Positions 32,937-43,181 of a stretch of 64,000 nt of DNA are shown here, one piece after another. Numbering within the stretch: the first letter of the stretch is position 1; each line of letters opens with the position of its first letter. Both the position numbers and the translations under genes were made by a program. Location: contig NZ_MUYJ01000008.1 of assembly GCF_002155695.1 (NCBI RefSeq), positions 107,496 to 171,495 of the forward strand. The letters are read 5' to 3'. This DNA comes from Erythrobacter tepidarius. Lineage in GTDB: Bacteria; Pseudomonadota; Alphaproteobacteria; Sphingomonadales; Sphingomonadaceae. A model generated the notes under the pieces. It saw only the letters and a program-made list of their open reading frames with translations. It had not been told where the DNA came from and did no database searches.

Positions 32937-33941
32937 CTAGAGCTTCAGCATCTGCTTGCCGCGGTTCTGGCCGGTGAACAGGCGCTGGAGGGTCCGCGGC
33001 GCGTTTTCGAAGCCGTGCTGGATGTCTTCCTGATATTTCAGCGCGCCGTCCTTGACGAAGCCTTCGAGCCGCTTGCGGATGGCGGGGAATTCGCTTGCCC
33101 AGTCGAGCACGATGAAGCCCGCCATCGTCCCGCGCCGAAACACCAGGTTGAAGTAGTTCTCCGGCCCGGCAGGCAGCGTGCCGGTTTCGTAGCGGCTGAT
33201 CCCGCCGCAGATCACCACCCGCGCGCCCGTGGCGATGCAGGCGAGCATGTCGTTCAGGATCTTGCCGCCGACATTGTCGTAGATGACATCCGCCCCGCGC
33301 GGGCAAAGCTCGCGGATTTGCTCCTTCACCCCGCCCGCCTTGTAATCGATCGCGGCGTCATAACCGGCCTCCTTGACAAGCCAGTCGCACTTGTCCGGCC
33401 CGCCGGCGATCCCGACCACCCGGCATCCGGCGATCTTGGCGAGCTGGCCGACGATGCTTCCCGTCGCGCCGGCCGCGCCCGACACCAGCACGGTATCGCC
33501 GGCCACCGGCTTGCCCACCTTGAACAGCCCGCAATAGGCGGTCAGCCCCGTGGTGCCGAGCACCGACAGGACGGCGGTGGGCGACAGCTCGGTTTCGACC
33601 TTCGTCAGCTCCTTGCCGTCGGTAACCAGCCACTCGGTCCAGCCGGTGGTGCCGAACACCAGATCGCCCACCGCGAAGCGCCCGCCGTTGGATGCCACCA
33701 CTTCGGCAATCCCGCTGCCGCGCATCACGTTGCCGATCTTCATGGGCGCGACATAGTCGGCGATGTTCTCCATCCAGCCCTTCTGCGCTGGATCGAAGCC
33801 GAGGTAGCGGGTCTTCAGCAGCATCTCGCCCGGGCCGGGATCGGGCAATTCGGCGGTGACGAGCTTGAAGTCGTTCTCGATCTCGATCCCGCGGCCGCGC
33901 GGGTGTCCGTTCAAGAGCCATTGGCGGGTGGTGGTGGGCAT
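32937..33941 (-). CDS. Zinc-less MDR NADP-dependent oxidoreductase (no. 2)
   Basis: A 334-residue CurA-like medium-chain reductase. The cofactor loop is VSGAAGATGSIVGQLAKIAG, followed by GIAGGPDKCDW and DVIYDNVGGKILNDML. Zinc ligands are absent. It is probably an alkenal/one or enoyl reductase acting on an unsaturated ketone. The ATG follows AGAGGAG. It diverges from the molybdoenzyme gene at 34061. It is similar in length and motifs to the copy at 36222, suggesting duplication within the cluster. Confidence 0.9.
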   Translation of the reverse strand: MPTTTRQWLLNGHPRGRGIEIENDFKLVTAELPDPGPGEMLLKTRYLGFDPAQKGWMENIADYVAPMKIGNVMRGSGIAEVVASNGGRFAVGDLVFGTTGWTEWLVTDGKELTKVETELSPTAVLSVLGTTGLTAYCGLFKVGKPVAGDTVLVSGAAGATGSIVGQLAKIAGCRVVGIAGGPDKCDWLVKEAGYDAAIDYKAGGVKEQIRELCPRGADVIYDNVGGKILNDMLACIATGARVVICGGISRYETGTLPAGPENYFNLVFRRGTMAGFIVLDWASEFPAIRKRLEGFVKDGALKYQEDIQHGFENAPRTLQRLFTGQNRGKQMLKL

Positions 33942-34060
33942 GAGCGTCTCCTCTGGTTGCCTGCCCTATTGCGGTCGCCCGCCGCGCCTCTCCACGGACA
34001 AAAGTGTCAGTCGAGCCCCCCGCCCCCTGTGGTAGTTTGCGGGTCTCGAGGAGAGAGACG

Positions 34061-36199
34061 ATGGGCCCCCGCACGCACAAGACTTTCTGCCGCTTCTGCC
34101 ATGCCAATTGTGCGATGGAAGTCGATGTCGTCGACGGCAAGGTGATCGCGGTGCGCGGCGATCCGCAAGATCCGGCCTATGGTGGCTACACCTGCATGAA
34201 GGGCCGCGAACTGCCGGATTCGCACAATTCGGAGCATCGCCTGCGCCACAGCCTGGTGCGCAATGCGGATGGCGCGTTCGTCGAGACGCCGATGGATCAG
34301 GCCCTGGCCCATGTGGCAAGCGAGCTGCGCCGGATCATCGACACCTATGGCCCGCATTCGGTGGCGGTGTTCATGGGCTCGGGAGGCTTTCAGAACTCGG
34401 CGGCGATGGCCGCTTCGCTCTCCTTCGCGCAAGCCGTGGGCAGCCGCAATTTCTACACCTCGGTGACGCTCGATCAGCCCGCCAAGGTCTTCACCACCGC
34501 GCGCTACGGCAAATGGATGGCAGGGCCGAACACCTTCTCCGAAAGCGACGTCGCGCTGTTCATCGGCAACAATCCGATCGTCTCGCACTATGCGCCGGTC
34601 GGGGGCGTACCCCCGTTCAGCCCCTCGCGGCGGATCCGCGACAAGAAGGCGCAAGGCCTCAAGCTGATCGTCGCTGACCCGCGCGAGAGCGACGTGGCGC
34701 GGCTGGCCGACATCTATCTGCCGGTGAAGCCGGGCGAGGATCCGGCGATGCTGGCGGGGATGCTCCATGTGATCATTTCCGAGGGGCTGTATGATCGCAA
34801 TTTCGTCGCCGCGCACGTGGACGGGTTCGACCAACTTGCCGAGGCGGTGAAGGCCTTCCCGCCGGAAGTGGCGGCAGAACGCGCAGGTCTGGACAAGGAT
34901 CAGCTCGTCGCCGCCGCACGGATGTTCGCGGGCGGCTCCAAGGGCTGCGCGGTTACCGGCACGGGGCCGGAAATGGCAGGCCACGGCACGCTCACCGAAT
35001 ATCTCGTCACCTGTCTCAACACCATTTGCGCCCGCTTCAAGCAAGAGGGCGAGAAGGCCGCCATCCCCGGTGTGTTCAGCCCCTACCAGACGGCGCGGCG
35101 CGCCCAGGTCGCCCCGCCGGTGCCGATGTTCGGGGCGGAAGGGATGCCGAAATCGCGCTTCCGGGGCCTCGGACATCTCGGTTGGGAAATGCCCTGCAAC
35201 GTGCTCGCCGACGAAATCCTCACCCCCGGCGAAGGCCAGGTGCGGGCGCTGATCTCGGTCGGCGGCAATCCGGTGGTCGGTTTCCCCGATCAGGCCAAGA
35301 TGGTCCGGGCATTGGATGACCTCGAGCTTTTCGTGCAGATCGACCCGTGGATGAGCGCCAGCGCGAAACGCGCCACGGTGGTGCTCGCGCCCTCGCAATG
35401 CCTCGAACGCGAGGATATCACCAACCTTTCCGAATGGTGGCATGAAGAACCCTATGCCCGCTACACCGAGGCGGTGGTGACCCCGCCGGGCGACTGCATC
35501 GACGAATACGAGATGTTCTGGACGCTGGCGCACTACCTCGGCTTGCAGATGGTGCTGAACGGCGGCCCGCTGCCGATGGACAGGAAGCCCACCAAGGAGG
35601 AATTCCTCGATCTGATGGTCGCGGGCAGCCTCAAGAAGCCCTCGGAGGTGCGCAAGGATTGTCAGGCCAACGGCGGGGCGGCGATGGTCTATCCCGAGCT
35701 GCATCCGCTGGTCGAACCGCCCGACGAGAGCGCGTTCCACCGCTTCGATCTGGCGGCCGGCGAAATGCCCGCGCAACTGGGCAGATATGCCGAAAACCGC
35801 GCCACGAAGGAGGGCTTCGACTTCCGCCTGATCAGCCGCCGCTCCAAGACGCGGTTCAACTCGATCGGCCATCCGCTGAAGAAATTGCGGGCCAAGACCA
35901 CCACCAACCCAGCCTATATCCACCCCGAGGACATTGCCGCGCTGGGACTGAAGGAGGGCGGGCTGGTGGCGATCAGCAGCCCGCACGCGACGATTCACGG
36001 CATCGTCAAGGCGAGCGACAAGGTGCGGCGCGGGGTCGTGTCGATGGCGCATGCCTATGGCGATGCCGACGCGACCAAGGACGACGTGCGCGAGCGCGGC
36101 GCCTCCACCAACCGGCTGGTGAGCGAGGTGGTCGATTACGATCCGATCACCGGCCAATCGCTCCAGAGCGCCATTCCGGTGAAGCTCGAACCGGCCTGA
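34061..36199 (+). CDS. Molybdopterin-dependent oxidoreductase (DMSO reductase superfamily)
   Basis: A 712-residue catalytic subunit. The [4Fe-4S] motif is Cys10, Cys13, Cys17 and Cys45 (CRFCHANC ... CMKG). Molybdopterin-binding segments include GSGGFQNSAA, LFIGNNPIVSH, LIVADPRESDVARLAD and VGGNPVVGFPD, and the C-terminal molydopterin-binding domain begins near residue 600. There is no twin-arginine signal, so it is cytoplasmic. The metal-ligand region FYTSVTLDQPAK has no clear Cys or selenocysteine; Ser134 is possible. No electron-transfer subunit is adjacent. Soluble relatives include formate dehydrogenase-like enzymes and hydroxylases or hydratases. The start has GAGGAGAGAG upstream. It leads an operon with MDR, ThuA-like and LEH-like genes. 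Confidence 0.88.
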   Translation: MGPRTHKTFCRFCHANCAMEVDVVDGKVIAVRGDPQDPAYGGYTCMKGRELPDSHNSEHRLRHSLVRNADGAFVETPMDQALAHVASELRRIIDTYGPHSVAVFMGSGGFQNSAAMAASLSFAQAVGSRNFYTSVTLDQPAKVFTTARYGKWMAGPNTFSESDVALFIGNNPIVSHYAPVGGVPPFSPSRRIRDKKAQGLKLIVADPRESDVARLADIYLPVKPGEDPAMLAGMLHVIISEGLYDRNFVAAHVDGFDQLAEAVKAFPPEVAAERAGLDKDQLVAAARMFAGGSKGCAVTGTGPEMAGHGTLTEYLVTCLNTICARFKQEGEKAAIPGVFSPYQTARRAQVAPPVPMFGAEGMPKSRFRGLGHLGWEMPCNVLADEILTPGEGQVRALISVGGNPVVGFPDQAKMVRALDDLELFVQIDPWMSASAKRATVVLAPSQCLEREDITNLSEWWHEEPYARYTEAVVTPPGDCIDEYEMFWTLAHYLGLQMVLNGGPLPMDRKPTKEEFLDLMVAGSLKKPSEVRKDCQANGGAAMVYPELHPLVEPPDESAFHRFDLAAGEMPAQLGRYAENRATKEGFDFRLISRRSKTRFNSIGHPLKKLRAKTTTNPAYIHPEDIAALGLKEGGLVAISSPHATIHGIVKASDKVRRGVVSMAHAYGDADATKDDVRERGASTNRLVSEVVDYDPITGQSLQSAIPVKLEPA

Positions 36200-36221
36200 T
36201 AATCGCAACCCAAGGACCCTT

Positions 36222-37231
<1,010 letters not shown>

Positions 37232-37232
<1 letters not shown>

Positions 37233-37996
37233 TGCGTTCGCTTCTGGTCTTGTCGGGAGGCCACCCCTACGAGGCGGGGCCGTTCGACGAACTCCTGCAA
37301 AACCTAGGCGACTTTGAGATCACCCACCTCGTCCACCCCGAGGGCGGCGAGGCCGACGCGGCGCAGGCGATCCGCACCGCCGATGCGCTGCTGTTCTACG
37401 ACATGGCGGGCTATAGCTTCGGGGAGGGTACGGTGACGGTGCGCCCGCCCTCGCCCGCCTTGCGCGAGGCCGTCACCGCCCGCTTCGCCAGCGGGAAGGG
37501 CGCGGTGGCGATGCACCATGCGCTTGCGGGCTGGGCGCTGTGGCCCGAATGGCACGACTGGCTCGGCGGGCAGTTCCACTATCAGCCGGGCAGCCACGGC
37601 CCGGATTCCGGCTACCGCCACGATGTCGCCTACACAGCACGGGTGGTGGCCGATCATCCGGTGACGCGCGGCCTGCCTGCCAGCTTCCCGGTCACCGACG
37701 AGCTTTACCTGTGTCCCGTCGATGAAAGCGCCTTCACCCCGCTGGTGCGCGCGGAGGGCTTCGCCTTTACCGCCGACAATTTCTACTCCGCCGCCAACGC
37801 CGTCGCAGGCGCGATGTTCAGCCGTGCGGGCTGGGCACATCCGCCGGGCAGCAATTGCATCGCCTGGGAAAGCCGCACCTGTCCCGCGCGGCTGATCTAC
37901 CTGCAATTCGGCGATGGCCCCGCCAGCTACGCCAACCGCCACGTCCGGCAGATGCTCGGGCAGGCGCTCGACTATACCTCAGGAGCAATCGCATGA
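37232..37996 (+). CDS. ThuA-like domain protein (no. 1)
   Basis: A 254-residue protein of the ThuA-like, class I amidotransferase-like fold. Markers are SLLVLSGGHPYEAGPFDEL at the start, ALLFYDMAGYSF, the helix GKGAVAMHHALAGWALWPEW and DELYLCPVD. The amidotransferase nucleophile cysteine is not conserved in this family and its reaction is unknown; links to sugar metabolism are known for ThuA itself. Here it sits between an MDR reductase and an epoxide-hydrolase-type gene, coupled to both by overlapping start and stop codons. A paralogue is at 43279. Confidence 0.85.
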
Positions 37997-38382
37997 CCCC
38001 GCAAGCCACTGTCGAAGCCTTCATCGCCCACTGGAACGCCTGCGACATCGACGCGATCATGGCGCTGTGCGCGGACGACATCGTCTATCACAACATCCCG
38101 ATGGAGCCGATCCACGGCACCACCGCGATGCGCGCCATGATCGAGGGGTTCCTCGCCAACGTCGCCTCATGCGACTGGCAGACCCACGCCATCGCGGCGA
38201 GCGGCAACACCGTGCTGACCGAGCGCACCGATGCCTTCAACTTCAAGGACGGTCGCCGCGCCGCGATCCGGGTAATGGGCACCTTTGAAATGGGCGCAGA
38301 TGGCCGCATCACCGCCTGGCGCGACTATTTCGACATGGGCGAGTTCCAGCGCGAGTTTGCCCCGGCACCCGGCGATGCATGA
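37993..38382 (+). CDS. Limonene-1,2-epoxide hydrolase family protein
   Basis: A 129-residue NTF2-fold protein with the full residue set of limonene-1,2-epoxide hydrolase: Tyr32 and Asn34 (YHN), Arg78 and Asp80 (ERTD), and Trp109 and Asp111 (WRD). In the known enzyme these place the water and protonate the epoxide, so hydrolysis of a cyclic epoxide is a strong prediction. Some relatives are isomerases or unknown SnoaL proteins. It overlaps the ThuA-like stop (ATGA) and ends the operon from 34061. Confidence 0.85.
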   Translation: MTPQATVEAFIAHWNACDIDAIMALCADDIVYHNIPMEPIHGTTAMRAMIEGFLANVASCDWQTHAIAASGNTVLTERTDAFNFKDGRRAAIRVMGTFEMGADGRITAWRDYFDMGEFQREFAPAPGDA

Positions 38383-38480
38383 CGATGGCGCGGCAATCCT
38401 AACACAAACGCGCATCGCATCGCAGGCGCACTCATGGCTAGGCTCGCGCCATAGTTTCAAGGGGTCTGGAGCCTGGCCAC

Positions 38481-39722
38481 ATGAACAAGCCTGAAGGCAA
38501 CGTCTTCGCGCCGGAAACGCTGATCGATCCGTTCGATTACTACCGCGCCGTGCACGAGGCCGGGATCGCGATCGAGCATCTCGAAGGGATGAACACCTGG
38601 GTCGTCTACTCCTACGACCTGTGCAGCGAAGCGGCCACCAAGCCCGAGATCTTCTCCAACGATTTCACCGCGCTGATGGGGCGCGAGGCGGACGAGGAGA
38701 TCCAGGCGATCCTTGCCGAGGGCTGGCCCGACCTGCCGACCTTGCTGACCGCCGATCATCCGGTTCACACCCGCAACCGCAAGCTGGTCAACCTCGCCTT
38801 CTCGGCCCCGCGCGTCAACGCGATCGAGGCCGATATGCGGCAGAAGTCGATCGAGCTGATCGAGGCCTTTGCCGACCGGGGAGAATGCGAATTCGTCGAG
38901 GAGTTCGGCGTGCCGCTGCCGGTCGCCATGATCGCCGGACAGATCGGGCTGGAGGATGATCCCAAGCGGGTGAAGCGCTGGTCGGACGCGGCGGTTGACC
39001 GCTTCAGCCAGATGGTCGATTTCGAGCGCAAGAAGGAATGCGCCCGCTCGCTGGTCGAATTCCAGCACTACATCAAGGGTCTGATCGACGACCGCAGGGC
39101 GAATGGCGGCAACGACCTGCTGACCGACCTGGTCGAAGCACGGGTGGAGGGCGAGACCCCGCTCACCGATGCTGAAATCATGTCGCTGATGCAGCAGTTC
39201 ATGGTGGCGGGGAACGAGACCACCACCTCGACGCTGGCCGGCGGCCTGCTCCAGCTGATCCGCAACCCCGACCAGATGGCCAAGGCCAAGGCCGCCGCCG
39301 GTGGGCGCGATCCCAAGGTGATCATGAATCTCGTCGAGGAGGCGCTGCGCTACGAAACGCCGACGGCGGGGATGTGGCGGATCGTCAAGCAGGATACCGA
39401 GCTGGGCGGGATGAAGATCCCCAACGGCGCAATCGTCCAGCTGCGCTATGCGGCGGCCAACCGCGATCCATCGAAGTTTCCCGATCCCGACAAGTTCGAT
39501 ATCGAGCGCGCCAATGCCCGCACCCACCTCGCCTTCGGCAAGGGGCCGCACATGTGCGTGGGCAATATGCTCTCCCGCAAGGAGATGCTCGTCGCCTTCG
39601 ACGAGCTGCTCGAGCGGCTCGATAATTTCGCGGTGGCCGACGAAAGCCAGATCCGCATCCTGCCGAACATCCTGCTGCGCGGTGTGACCCACCTGCCCAT
39701 CACGTTCACCCGGAAGGCCTGA
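38481..39722 (+). CDS. Cytochrome P450 (no. 3)
   Basis: A 413-residue soluble P450. The I-helix motif is AGNETT at residues 243-248, ExxR lies in EEALRYETP, and the haem loop FGKGPHMCVG gives Cys359 as the ligand. The start follows GGAG. An acyl-CoA dehydrogenase gene begins five bases after the stop, so the P450 probably provides a carbon for later acid activation and beta-oxidation, as CYP125/CYP142-type enzymes do for sterol side chains; that comparison is about context only. Confidence 0.93.
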   Translation: MNKPEGNVFAPETLIDPFDYYRAVHEAGIAIEHLEGMNTWVVYSYDLCSEAATKPEIFSNDFTALMGREADEEIQAILAEGWPDLPTLLTADHPVHTRNRKLVNLAFSAPRVNAIEADMRQKSIELIEAFADRGECEFVEEFGVPLPVAMIAGQIGLEDDPKRVKRWSDAAVDRFSQMVDFERKKECARSLVEFQHYIKGLIDDRRANGGNDLLTDLVEARVEGETPLTDAEIMSLMQQFMVAGNETTTSTLAGGLLQLIRNPDQMAKAKAAAGGRDPKVIMNLVEEALRYETPTAGMWRIVKQDTELGGMKIPNGAIVQLRYAAANRDPSKFPDPDKFDIERANARTHLAFGKGPHMCVGNMLSRKEMLVAFDELLERLDNFAVADESQIRILPNILLRGVTHLPITFTRKA

Positions 39723-39727
39723 GCCGC

Positions 39728-40810
39728 ATGAATTTCGATCTGTCGGAAGAGCAGCAGATGTTCGTGACCTCGGTCGAGCGCTTCGCCGCGCCGATCGATG
39801 TCGAGGCACGCCGCCGGTTGCGCCTGTCACCGGGCGGCTATGACCGCGCGCGCTGGCAGAGCCTTGCCGAGCTTGGCCTGATCGCGCTGGCCGTGTCGGA
39901 AAAGGCAGGCGGCATGGGCGGCGCGCCGATTGATCTGGCCCTAGTGCTGGAGGCGATCGGCAAGGCCAACGCGCCCGATCCGCTGCTCGAACACGGGATT
40001 CTGCCCGCCCTGCTGCTCGAACACGGCGGCGCGGAAGAAATGCTCGCCAGCGTGCTTGCGGGCGAGACCTTCGCCACGCTTGCATGGACCGAGCGCAATC
40101 AGCGCTACAGCCTCAAGGCCAGAGGCATGAAAGCTGAACAGAAGGCGGAAGGATTTGTGCTGTCGGGCGAAAAGACGATGGTGATGGGCGCGCTGCTCGC
40201 CGATCTGTTCATCGTTACCGCTGACCTTGGCGGACAGACCGCCTGCTTCCTCGTGCCCAAGGACGCGCCCGGTCTCGAAGTGCGCGCCTATCGCCTCGTC
40301 GATGGCAGCATCGCGGGCGAATTGAAGCTGACCCGCACGCCCGCATCCGCCAAGCTCGCGCTCGATGCCGCCGCGCTGGATGCGATCGTCGCCGATGTGC
40401 GCCTGCTGGCGGCGGCCGAGATGGTCGGCCTTGGCCAGCGGCTGCTCGACGACACGCTCGCCTATGTCAAGGAGCGCGAGCAGTTCGGGGTGGCGATCGG
40501 CAGCTTTCAGGCGCTCCAGCATCGGCTGGTCGATTGCTATGCGCGCGGCGAACAGTCGCGCTCGATGCTCTATCGGGCCGCGCTGACCGAGCGCGGCGCG
40601 GCGGCGAAATGGCGACGCGCCGCTGCCGGGGCCAAGGCCTTCATCAGCGAGAATGTCGATGCCATCGCGCGCGAGGCGGTGCAGATGCACGGGGGCATGG
40701 GGATCACCGACGAGCTTGCCATCGGCCATGCGCTGAAGCGGGTGCTGCTGCTCGCGCGGCTGTTCGGCGATGGCGATACCATGCTGGCCGAATATGCGCG
40801 GGCAGCGTGA
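39728..40810 (+). CDS. Acyl-CoA dehydrogenase family protein, short type
   Basis: A 360-residue protein, shorter than usual, with FDLSEEQQMFVTSVERF at the N-terminus and QMHGGMGITDELAIGHALKR in the C-terminal domain. The loop where YEGT is expected reads RLFGDGDT, so the standard catalytic glutamate is not there. Short members of this kind often pair with a second dehydrogenase subunit into an alpha2beta2 enzyme in steroid degraders; the partner could be the 402-residue protein at 44063. It is followed directly by the DUF35 gene. Confidence 0.88.
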   Translation: MNFDLSEEQQMFVTSVERFAAPIDVEARRRLRLSPGGYDRARWQSLAELGLIALAVSEKAGGMGGAPIDLALVLEAIGKANAPDPLLEHGILPALLLEHGGAEEMLASVLAGETFATLAWTERNQRYSLKARGMKAEQKAEGFVLSGEKTMVMGALLADLFIVTADLGGQTACFLVPKDAPGLEVRAYRLVDGSIAGELKLTRTPASAKLALDAAALDAIVADVRLLAAAEMVGLGQRLLDDTLAYVKEREQFGVAIGSFQALQHRLVDCYARGEQSRSMLYRAALTERGAAAKWRRAAAGAKAFISENVDAIAREAVQMHGGMGITDELAIGHALKRVLLLARLFGDGDTMLAEYARAA

Positions 40811-40836
40811 TTGGCGGGCTGATGGGGGCTGACATC

Positions 40837-41262
40837 ATGGGCGAAAAGATCGATCCGAACCTGTGGAGCGACGATCCCGAGCCGCATCTGATCGGCGGCA
40901 GGCTGCCCTCGGGCGAGATCGTCTTTCCGATGCCCGTCGGCGATGCAGCCAAAGGAGTGGAGCCCTACAAGCTTGCGCGCCGCGGCAAGCTGTGGTCGTG
41001 GACCTCGCAGGGCTTCCTGCCCAAGGAACCCTATGAAGGCCCCGGCAGCGGGCCGGGCGAAGGCCCGTCCGACTTCCAGCCTTTCCTGCTCGGCTATGTC
41101 GAACTGCCCGGCGAGGTGATCGTCGAGAGCCGGATCGTCGATGCCCGGCTGGAGGATCTCCATCTCGGCATGGATCTCGAATTCTGCATCGTGCCGTTCA
41201 ACGCGCGCTACGACACCTTCGCCTTCCGCCCTGTCGCCCAAACCGAAAGCAAAGCCGCATGA
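40837..41262 (+). CDS. DUF35-type OB-fold protein without zinc-ribbon cysteines
   Basis: A 141-residue protein like the small partner of lipid-transfer thiolases. The N-terminal segment LIGGRLPSGEIVFP aligns with the zinc-ribbon stretch of DUF35 proteins but lacks all the CxxC cysteines; the C-terminal part (LLGYVELPGEVIVESRIVDARLEDLHLGMDLEF) is the OB fold. The start at 40837 has GGGGG eight bases upstream; ATG 40822 and GTG 40807 are in-frame alternatives. Its stop overlaps the thiolase start (ATGA). In actinobacteria, DUF35 proteins such as ChsH2 dock onto Ltp2. Confidence 0.78.
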   Translation: MGEKIDPNLWSDDPEPHLIGGRLPSGEIVFPMPVGDAAKGVEPYKLARRGKLWSWTSQGFLPKEPYEGPGSGPGEGPSDFQPFLLGYVELPGEVIVESRIVDARLEDLHLGMDLEFCIVPFNARYDTFAFRPVAQTESKAA

Positions 41263-42413
41263 GCGAGAATGTCTATATCATCGGCGCCGGCATCCACCCG
41301 TTTGGCCGCACCGACAGCCGCTCGGGGCGCGAGCAGGGCGTCTATGCCGTACGCGAGGCATTGCAGGATGCAGGCCTCGAATGGCCCGACATCGAATGCG
41401 CCTATGGTGGCTCGGCGGCGGCGGGCAGTGCGGACATCATGGTCAACGAGCTGGGGCTGACCTCGCTCCCCTTCACCAATGTCGCCAATGGCTGCGCCAC
41501 GGGGGGCAGCGCGCTCGCCGCCTCGCAACAGGCCATCGCGTCGGGCATGTATGATCTCGCACTGGCAGTCGGCTTCGACAAGCATCCGCGCGGCGCGTTC
41601 AACGCCAAGCCGGCCGATTACGGCCTGCCCGATTGGTACGGCCAGACCGGCATGATGCTGACCACGCAATTCTTCGCGCTCAAGATCCAGCGCTACATGC
41701 AGCTTCACGGGATCAGCCGCATCACGCTTGGCCGGGTGGCGGAAAAGGCCTTCCGCAATGGTGCGATCACGCCCCACGCCTGGCGGCGCAGCCCGGTCGA
41801 TCTCGAGACGATCATGAACGCACCGATGATCAACGACCCGCTGACCAAATACATGTTCTGCTCGCCCGCCGAGGGCGCGGTGGCGCTGATCCTCGCTTCG
41901 GAAAAGAAGATGCGTGAACTGGGCGCGGACGGGGTCAAGATCCGCGCGGTGGCGGTCAAGACCCGCCCGCCCAACTCCTTCGAGGTGTTTCAGCCCGGCA
42001 TCAGCATTGCGGAAGGCGGCAAGCCCACCGTGCTCGCGAGCAAGGCCGCTTTCGAGAAGGCGGGCGTCGGGCCGGAGGACATCTCGGTTGCCCAGCTGCA
42101 GGACACCGAAAGCGGCGCGGAAATCATGCACATGGCCGAAAACGGCTTCTGCAAGGATGGCGAGCAGGAAGAATGGCTGGCCAATGGCTGGACCGAAATC
42201 AACGGCGGCAAGCTGCCGGTCAATACCGATGGCGGGTGCCTGGCCTGCGGTGAGCCGATCGGCGCCTCGGGCCTCAGGCAGGTTTACGAGAATGTCCAGC
42301 AACTGCGCCAGCGCGGTGGCGCGCGGCAGGTGCCCGGCAAGCCGCGCCTCGCCTATAGTCATGTCTACGGCGCTCCGGGCCTGTCCGCCGTCGCCATTCT
42401 GGAACGCGAATGA
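41259..42413 (+). CDS. Thiolase-superfamily protein (SCP2/lipid-transfer type)
   Basis: A 384-residue thiolase-fold protein. The nucleophile Cys79 lies in VANGCATGG. The C-terminal motif that is normally GHP reads CGEPIGASG (Glu332), so the usual active-site histidine is replaced. Non-classical thiolases with such changes, partnered by DUF35 proteins, include the Ltp2-type retro-aldolases of steroid side-chain degradation. Whether this one does thiolysis or aldol cleavage cannot be told from sequence alone. It is coupled to DUF35 upstream and to the SDR downstream, both by ATGA. Confidence 0.86.
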   Translation: MSENVYIIGAGIHPFGRTDSRSGREQGVYAVREALQDAGLEWPDIECAYGGSAAAGSADIMVNELGLTSLPFTNVANGCATGGSALAASQQAIASGMYDLALAVGFDKHPRGAFNAKPADYGLPDWYGQTGMMLTTQFFALKIQRYMQLHGISRITLGRVAEKAFRNGAITPHAWRRSPVDLETIMNAPMINDPLTKYMFCSPAEGAVALILASEKKMRELGADGVKIRAVAVKTRPPNSFEVFQPGISIAEGGKPTVLASKAAFEKAGVGPEDISVAQLQDTESGAEIMHMAENGFCKDGEQEEWLANGWTEINGGKLPVNTDGGCLACGEPIGASGLRQVYENVQQLRQRGGARQVPGKPRLAYSHVYGAPGLSAVAILERE

Positions 42414-43180
42414 GCCGAATGCAGGGCAAGGTCGCGCTGGTTTCGGGCGGCGCGGAAGGGATCGGGGCTGCGGTCGCGCGCCTGATCATCGCCGAGGGCG
42501 GCTGCGTGATGCTGGGCGATGTGCAGCGCGAAAAGGCGCAGGCCCTCGCGGCGGAGCTGGGCGAACGGGCCGATGCCTGCCAGCTCGACGTGCGTGACCT
42601 TCACCAGTGGGAAGCGGCCGTCTCCACCACGCGCGGGCGGTTCGGCAAACTCACCGTGCTGTGCAACAGCGCCGGAATTTCGGAACCCGGCAATGTCCCC
42701 GACGGTTCGCTCGACGTGTGGGAGCGCACCATCGCCATCAATCTCACCGGCCCCTTCTACGGGATGCGCGCCGCAATTCCGGCGATGGAAGCCAGCGGGG
42801 AACCTTGCGCCATCGTCAATATCGGCTCGATGATCGCCCTGCGCCCCGCGGCTTTCGTCGCTGCCTATTCCGCTTCGAAGGCGGGACTGCGGGGCCTGAC
42901 CCAGTCGGTCGCGCTCGATCTGGCCGAGCGCGGCCTGCCGATCCGCGTCAACATGGTCCACCCCGGTGCGATCCGCACCCCGATGTACAACCGCTACAAG
43001 TTTTCGGGTGCCGACACGCCCGAAAACATCGAAACCAATTTCGCCGCCACCCACCCGATGAACCGCATCGGCGAGCCGGAGGAGGTCGCCCGCGCGGTGG
43101 TCTTCCTGGCCAGCGACGAGGCAAGCTTCACCACGGGATGCGACTTTACCGTCGATGGCGGCGGAAGCATTCGGAGTTAA
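42410..43180 (+). CDS. SDR family oxidoreductase
   Basis: A 256-residue classical SDR. SGGAEGIGAAVA lies near residue 11, NSAG near 82, Ser in IVNIGSMI, Tyr/Lys in YSASK and the C-terminal TVDGGGSIRS. The first codons overlap the thiolase stop. It is likely a 3-hydroxyacyl or ring-alcohol dehydrogenase. The last nine codons are nearly repeated 97 bases downstream (see the small ORF at 43182). Confidence 0.9.
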   Translation: MSRMQGKVALVSGGAEGIGAAVARLIIAEGGCVMLGDVQREKAQALAAELGERADACQLDVRDLHQWEAAVSTTRGRFGKLTVLCNSAGISEPGNVPDGSLDVWERTIAINLTGPFYGMRAAIPAMEASGEPCAIVNIGSMIALRPAAFVAAYSASKAGLRGLTQSVALDLAERGLPIRVNMVHPGAIRTPMYNRYKFSGADTPENIETNFAATHPMNRIGEPEEVARAVVFLASDEASFTTGCDFTVDGGGSIRS

Positions 43181-43181
43181 C

